Shown here: piece after piece, positions 49,570-53,350 of the stretch
Layout: the number at the start of each line of letters is the position of its first letter
Numbering within the stretch: the stretch's first letter is position 1
Source: Rubrivivax sp.
GTDB taxonomy: Bacteria > Pseudomonadota > Gammaproteobacteria > Burkholderiales > Burkholderiaceae_C
Direction of reading: 5' to 3'
Length of the DNA stretch: 53,350 bases
NCBI GenBank assembly: GCA_022843905.1
Contig: JALHMT010000034.1
Coordinates: 1 to 53,350 of the forward strand
The notes under the pieces: generated by a model
What the model was told of the DNA's origin: nothing
Database searches by the model: none
The model's input: the letters and a program-made list of their open reading frames with translations, nothing else
Position numbers and translations under genes: made by a program

Positions 49570-50502
49570 TCACTGGCGGGCGCTCCCTGCACGGCGGCGC
49601 GCCAGGAATGCGAGCACCGCCAGGCCGGCCAGCCACATCGCGGCACGGCCGGGCTCGGGTATCTCGGCCACCGGCCCCTCGCCGGGACCGAAGCCGGGTC
49701 CGGGCATCGGCCCGGGGCTGGCGGCAGCGGGCATGCCGGCCACCGGGCCGAAGATCGACAGCAGCGGCCCGTCGATGCCACCGCCGCCGGTGGGTGGCGA
49801 GAGATCGGCCGGCGCAGCGGTCATCCTCGACGGTTCGACGGCGTCCGAAGCGACGCGGTCGGCCAGACTGCCGGGGGCGGGCGCCGCGTCGAGCCCCGGG
49901 ACGGGCGGTGCCAGGGGGGTGGCCAACGGGGTGGCCGCCAGCGTCTCGAAGCTGGCATTCGCAGGGGTCGAGGTCGATGCCAAGGATGCGTCGGCCACCG
50001 CGGCAGCGGGTTCGTTCGGCAGCAGGATCACCTCCATGCCCGAAACAGCGGGCTGTGAGGGCTCGCGCCGCCCGTCTGCGGCGGCGCGGCGGTCGGACAG
50101 TCGCGTCACCCGGGCCACGTTGCGGCACACCGTGGGCACGATGATGCAATGTTCGCTCTCGCAATAGACGAGCCCGCGCTCCTGCATGCCCGCCGCCCAC
50201 CTCGTGCGGGTCACGACATTGCAGACCTGGCCCTGGCCGAAATGCATGTCGCGGATCTCTGGCGCGTACTTGAATTGGCCGGTGATGGCCGTGCGCTCGA
50301 TGGTTGCGATCTCGTCGTACTGTCGCGCCGCCATGCGGCGTTTCAATGCAGCACGAACCGGCGCCGGAATGTCGGTGTAGCGGTCCACCGCAGCCACCAC
50401 ATCGCCCACGAAGGCATTGCGCCCCGGCCGATCCCAGGAGCAGGACGGCAGCGTGGCGGCGGAAGCCGATGCAGCGAAGGCCAGTGACAGGAGGATCGAC
50501 AT
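49570..50502 (-). CDS. MHFG-type PEP-CTERM protein
   Basis: A 310-residue exported protein: signal peptide (MSILLSLAFAASASAA), an N-terminal domain with conserved Cys (CSW, CNVV, CESEHC, CRNV) and the segment RDMHFGQGQVCNVVTRTRW, which carries the MHFG tetrapeptide naming this family. A long Pro/Ala/Gly-rich linker follows, then the sorting signal IPEPGRAAMWLAGLAVLAFLARRR. Exosortase/EpsH cleaves such signals and releases the protein to the exopolysaccharide matrix. The ATG at 50532 would leave a poor signal, so 50502 is chosen. No exosortase gene is in the window. Confidence 0.85.
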   Translation of the reverse strand: MSILLSLAFAASASAATLPSCSWDRPGRNAFVGDVVAAVDRYTDIPAPVRAALKRRMAARQYDEIATIERTAITGQFKYAPEIRDMHFGQGQVCNVVTRTRWAAGMQERGLVYCESEHCIIVPTVCRNVARVTRLSDRRAAADGRREPSQPAVSGMEVILLPNEPAAAVADASLASTSTPANASFETLAATPLATPLAPPVPGLDAAPAPGSLADRVASDAVEPSRMTAAPADLSPPTGGGGIDGPLLSIFGPVAGMPAAASPGPMPGPGFGPGEGPVAEIPEPGRAAMWLAGLAVLAFLARRRAGSARQ

Positions 50503-50579
50503 GGATGGATGCCGGGCGCTGCCCCATTGCAACGCGAGAGATGAGAATGTAGATGCGAAATGATGGGAGCGGGCGGCGT

Positions 50580-50601
50580 CACCCCCGTGTCATGGGGGGT
50601 G
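50580..50601. repeat. Inverted repeat in the divergent PEP-CTERM/LysR region
   Basis: CACCCCC-N8-GGGGGTG followed by TTTAG, about 80 bases before both divergent starts. It could be an operator or a hairpin. Confidence 0.4.
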
Positions 50602-50672
50602 TTTAGTTCGCAGGACGTCCACCCGCCGACCTGCCGCCAGCGAAGCCTGGCCGGCAGCCCGATGCCCCTGGA

Positions 50673-50678
50673 TACACT
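50673..50678 (+). promoter_or_regulatory. -10-like box of the LysR gene at 50685
   Basis: TACACT, 6 bases before the GTG start. No ribosome binding site lies between them. Confidence 0.4.
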
Positions 50679-50684
50679 CCCGGC

Positions 50685-51599
50685 GTGGAAACCAAGTGGC
50701 TGGAAGACTTCGTCAGCCTGGCGGAGACGCGCAGTTTCTCGCGCTCGGCGCAGTTGCGGCACGTCACGCAGCCGGCCTTCTCGCGACGCATCCAGTCATT
50801 GGAAGCGTGGGCCGGCGTCGACCTCGTCGACCGTTCGTCGTACCCGACGCGCCTGACGCCGGCCGGCGAGACCTTCCACACCCAGGCACTGGAGATCCTG
50901 GGCGCACTGCAGGCCACGCGCAACATGATGCGCAGCCACCAGGCGGCCGGGCAGGACATGATCGATTTCGCCGTGCCGCACACGCTGGCCTTCACCTTCT
51001 TCCCGCACTGGCTGATGGACCTGCGGCCGGGCTTCGGCGCCATCAAGAGCCGGCTCATCGCCCTGAACGTGCACGACGCCGTGATGCGCCTGACCGAAGG
51101 CGGATGTGACCTGCTCATCGCCTATCACCATCCGACGCAGCCGCTGCAGTTGCCGCCGGAACGCTACGAGATGCTGAGTCTGGGCAGCGAAACGCTGGCG
51201 CCCTACGCCCGCCCCAGCGCCGAGGGACAGCCGGAGTTCCGCCTGCCGGGCACGCCGGGGCGCCGGGTGCCCCTGCTGAGCTATGCCTCGGGCGCCTACA
51301 TGGCGCGGCTGGTGGAGGTGATCCTCAAGCAGGCCCCCGAGCCGGCGCTGCTCGACGCCATCTACGAGACCGACATGGCCGAGGGACTGAAGGCCATGGC
51401 CCTGGAAGGCCATGGTCTGGCCTTCCTGCCGGTGAGTTCGGTACGCAAGGAACTCAAGTCGCGCCGCCTCGTGCACGCCGCGCCGGGTGGCGAGTACGAA
51501 CTCACCATGGAAGTGCGCATCTACCGGGAACGGCCGGAGTCCGCCCGCCACGCCAAGCCGATGGCGCAGTCGCTGTGGGACTTCCTGGCGGCGCGCTGA
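50685..51599 (+). CDS. LysR-family transcriptional regulator
   Basis: A 304-residue LTTR with GTG start. Winged HTH about residues 1-60 (WLEDFVSLAETRSFSRSAQLRHVTQPAFSRRIQSLE), and an effector domain from about residue 90 (MIDFAVPHTLAFTFFPHWL). The AFSRRI recognition helix resembles the HypT/YjiE (hypochlorite-responsive) branch, which is a family-level guess. pyrC follows after 64 bases with its own -10-like box. The divergent neighbour is the PEP-CTERM gene, a possible target. Confidence 0.88.
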   Translation: METKWLEDFVSLAETRSFSRSAQLRHVTQPAFSRRIQSLEAWAGVDLVDRSSYPTRLTPAGETFHTQALEILGALQATRNMMRSHQAAGQDMIDFAVPHTLAFTFFPHWLMDLRPGFGAIKSRLIALNVHDAVMRLTEGGCDLLIAYHHPTQPLQLPPERYEMLSLGSETLAPYARPSAEGQPEFRLPGTPGRRVPLLSYASGAYMARLVEVILKQAPEPALLDAIYETDMAEGLKAMALEGHGLAFLPVSSVRKELKSRRLVHAAPGGEYELTMEVRIYRERPESARHAKPMAQSLWDFLAAR

Positions 51600-51651
51600 G
51601 ACGGCGCGCCGCCGGGGAGAGAGGTGCAGCGGGAGGCCCGCACCCCGATGC

Positions 51652-51657
51652 GACAAT
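51652..51657 (+). promoter_or_regulatory. -10-like box of pyrC
   Basis: GACAAT, 6 bases before the pyrC ATG. Confidence 0.3.
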
Positions 51658-51663
51658 GAGCCG

Positions 51664-52695
51664 ATGGCCCAGGCAATCACCCTCACCCGACCCGACGACT
51701 GGCACCTGCACCTGCGCGACGGTGCGCCGATGGCTGCCGTGCTGCCGCACACCGCGCGCCAGTTCGCACGCGCCATCGTCATGCCCAACCTGAAGCCGCC
51801 GGTGACCACCGCGGCCATGGCGGTGGCCTACCGCGAGCGCATCCTGGCCGCGCTGCCCGCGGATCTGGCCTTCGAGCCGTTGATGACGCTCTACCTCACC
51901 GACAACACGCCGCCCGAGGAGATCGTGCGCGCCAAGGCCGCCGGCGTGGTGGCCCTGAAGCTCTACCCGGCCGGCGCCACGACGAACAGCGACGCCGGTG
52001 TGACCGACGTGCGCAAGACCTACCGCACGCTCGAAGCCATGCAGCGCGAAGGCCTGCTGCTGCTCGTGCACGGCGAGGTCACCGACCCCGAGATCGACCT
52101 GTTCGACCGCGAAGCCGTGTTCATCGACCAGGTGATGCTGCCGCTGCGTCGCGACTTTCCCGCGCTGAAGGTCGTCTTCGAGCACATCACGACCAGGGAA
52201 GCAGCGCAGTACGTGGCCGACTGCGACCACCACACGGCCGCCACCATCACCGCGCACCACCTGCTCTACAACCGCAATGCGCTGTTCGTCGGTGGCATGC
52301 GGCCGCACTACTACTGCCTGCCGGTGCTCAAGCGCGAGCTGCACCGGGTGGCGCTGGTGGAGGCCGCCACGTCCGGCAGTGCGCGCTTCTTCCTGGGCAC
52401 CGACAGCGCACCGCACGCGGCGGCGCTGAAGGAACAGTCGGTGTGCGGCGCCGGCTGCTTCACCGCGCCGGCAGCACTGGAGCTCTACGCCGAGGCCTTC
52501 GAAGCCGCCGGCGCACTGGACAAGCTCGAGGGCTTCGCCAGCCACCACGGCCCGGACTTCTACGGACTGCCACGCAACACGGGCCGCGTGACGCTGGAAC
52601 GCCGAGACTGGACCCTGCCCGAGACGTTGCCCTTCGGCGATGCGCTCATCAAGCCGCTGCGCGCCGGCGACACCCTGCATTGGAAACTGGCATGA
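51664..52695 (+). CDS. pyrC: Dihydroorotase
   Basis: A 343-residue class II dihydroorotase that cyclises carbamoyl-aspartate to dihydroorotate in pyrimidine synthesis. The zinc ligands H14 and H16 are in DDWHLHLRDG; the bridging carbamylated Lys is K99 in LKLYPAGATTNS; further His ligands are in VHGEV and FEHITT; the catalytic Asp is in GTDSAPH. The longer upstream frame is LysR-region sequence, and ATG 51664 gives the normal length. The stop overlaps the next gene's ATG (ATGA). Confidence 0.96.
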   Translation: MAQAITLTRPDDWHLHLRDGAPMAAVLPHTARQFARAIVMPNLKPPVTTAAMAVAYRERILAALPADLAFEPLMTLYLTDNTPPEEIVRAKAAGVVALKLYPAGATTNSDAGVTDVRKTYRTLEAMQREGLLLLVHGEVTDPEIDLFDREAVFIDQVMLPLRRDFPALKVVFEHITTREAAQYVADCDHHTAATITAHHLLYNRNALFVGGMRPHYYCLPVLKRELHRVALVEAATSGSARFFLGTDSAPHAAALKEQSVCGAGCFTAPAALELYAEAFEAAGALDKLEGFASHHGPDFYGLPRNTGRVTLERRDWTLPETLPFGDALIKPLRAGDTLHWKLA

Positions 52696-53350
52696 CCACC
52701 GACCGCGTGATGCTGCTGATCGACGCCGACAACGTCTCGGTCGACATCATCGAGCAGGCCGTCGAGTTGCTGCTCGACGAGTACGGCGCGCTGCACGTCA
52801 GGCGCGCCTACTGCACGGCCGAGAGCGCGCTGAAGCACCAGCAACTCTTCAAGCGGCTGTCGATCAAGCCGATGGTCAACCTGGCGGCCGGCAAGAACTC
52901 GACCGACATCGCCCTGGCCGTCGACGCCGTCGACCTGGTGTTGTCGGAGCGGCCCGAGGTGGTGGTGATCGCGTCGTCGGACTCCGACTTCGCACCGCTG
53001 GTCAGCCGCTTGCGCGAGAAGGGCTGCAAGGTGCGAGGCATCGGCCAGGAAGGCAAGACCGGCGAGGAGACGCTGGCCGTCTACGACGACTACACGGTGC
53101 TGGAGCACCGCAAGCGCGGCGGGACGACGCGCAGCGCGTCGCGAACGCCGGCGCGCGGCGGCGAGTCACGTCGCGGCGGCCGCGGACGGGATTCGGGTCG
53201 CGAATCGACCCGTGAAGCGGCGCGTGAAGCGGCGCGCGAAACGGCGCGCGAGACGACTCGCGACAGCGCCCGCGAGCCGGCGGCCCGCGAACGCGACCGT
53301 GAACGCGAGCGCGAGGTCGAACCGCCCCGCGCGCCAGCGCGAGCGCCCGT
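52692..53350 (+). CDS. NYN-domain (LabA-like) protein, 3' end outside window
   Basis: At least 219 residues. Residues 1-140 form a NYN/PIN-like ribonuclease fold: LLIDADNVS with the first catalytic Asp, STDIALAVDAVDL with the second acidic cluster, and IASSDSDFAPLVSRLREKGCKVRGIG. From about residue 138 the sequence becomes a low-complexity Arg-rich tail (GGESRRGGRGRDSGRES) and then repeats of four residues, AARE/TARE type, followed by RERDRERERE. The tail would bind RNA or form mixed-charge condensates. An OST-HTH (LOTUS) domain often follows NYN in this family and may lie beyond the edge. It is coupled to pyrC. Confidence 0.85.
   Translation, partial: MTTDRVMLLIDADNVSVDIIEQAVELLLDEYGALHVRRAYCTAESALKHQQLFKRLSIKPMVNLAAGKNSTDIALAVDAVDLVLSERPEVVVIASSDSDFAPLVSRLREKGCKVRGIGQEGKTGEETLAVYDDYTVLEHRKRGGTTRSASRTPARGGESRRGGRGRDSGRESTREAAREAARETARETTRDSAREPAARERDREREREVEPPRAPARAP
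53196..53310 (+). repeat. Degenerate 12-base tandem repeat coding an Arg/Glu tail
   Basis: Units of the type CGTGAAGCGGCG / CGCGAAACGGCG / CGCGAGACGACT follow one another in frame and encode REAA, RETA, RETT, RDSA. They lie within the NYN gene at the window edge. Confidence 0.75.

Noticed and set aside
1..53350. tRNA, rRNA, riboswitch, CRISPR or insertion sequence
   Set aside because: No cloverleaf, repeat-spacer array, transposase frame or terminal inverted repeats were recognised by eye; a covariance-model scan would be needed to exclude small RNAs.

Overview
The window is about 53 kb of very GC-rich, densely packed chromosomal DNA from a betaproteobacterium. Gene content and order (argS-SPOR-dsbA, lptA-lptB-rpoN, hemE-priA, several tripartite-tricarboxylate 'Bug' binding proteins, an MHFG-type PEP-CTERM protein) point to Burkholderiales, most likely the Rubrivivax/Ideonella/Leptothrix neighbourhood. 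The genus is inferred. I see no tRNA, rRNA, CRISPR array, insertion sequence or prophage. About 47 protein genes are supported; the first (3' end of a Gly-rich protein) and the last (NYN-domain protein) are cut by the window edges.

Layout. 1-5.3 kb: a minus-strand chain of tightly coupled genes, M14 carboxypeptidase, kdsC, lptC, SDR oxidoreductase, sbtA (bicarbonate permease) and sbtB (PII-like), nearly all joined by 1-4 base overlaps. 5.4-8.8 kb: class II glutamine amidotransferase, a geranylgeranyl-reductase-family flavoprotein, a DksA/TraR zinc-finger protein, an eRF1-like 'translational machinery' protein and a HIT protein. 8.8-11.7 kb: glcB (malate synthase G) translationally coupled to a haloacid-dehalogenase-type HAD gene. 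11.9-13.1 kb: a DUF883/YqjE/YqjK-type envelope-ribosome trio. 13.2-15.9 kb: a LysR regulator, a small secreted two-repeat PsiF-like protein, and a Ser/Thr kinase fused to a cyclic-nucleotide-binding domain. 16-25.7 kb: housekeeping block argS, SPOR protein, dsbA, lptA, lptB, rpoN, an rRNA methyltransferase and priA. 25.7-30.2 kb: a 440-base intergenic stretch with one perfect DnaA box, hemE, an unknown Rossmann-like protein, lemA and two TPM-domain genes. 30.3-31.2 kb: MipA/OmpV outer-membrane protein.

31.3-36.9 kb is the most interesting block: an IclR regulator, a Bug-type binding protein, a CoA-acylating sulfoacetaldehyde-type dehydrogenase (SauS-like), an AMP-forming acyl-CoA ligase (SauT-like) and a TauE/SafE-type exporter in one operon. 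It resembles the sauRSTU sulfoacetate pathway, but a Bug protein and a TSUP exporter stand where the SauU transporter would be, and xsc is absent. It converges on a second catabolic operon (37-44 kb, minus strand): Bug protein, ADP-forming acyl-CoA synthetase, glutaryl-CoA-dehydrogenase-like enzyme, a DUF35/thiolase-like pair that lacks thiolase catalytic residues and is probably an aldolase, and an enoyl-CoA hydratase. A divergent LysR gene with phased operator half-sites sits at its head.

45-53.35 kb: EamA transporter, an active/inactive M16 peptidase pair, an H-NS-family protein, an MHFG PEP-CTERM protein, a third LysR regulator, pyrC, and the start of a NYN nuclease with an Arg/Glu-rich repeat tail.

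Window-wide signals: (i) three copies of a GC-rich repeat that begins exactly at a gene's stop codon; (ii) at least eight genes with a -10-like hexamer only 6-9 bases before the start codon, suggesting frequent leaderless transcription. All functional calls come from reading the sequence and from family knowledge; no database search was run.
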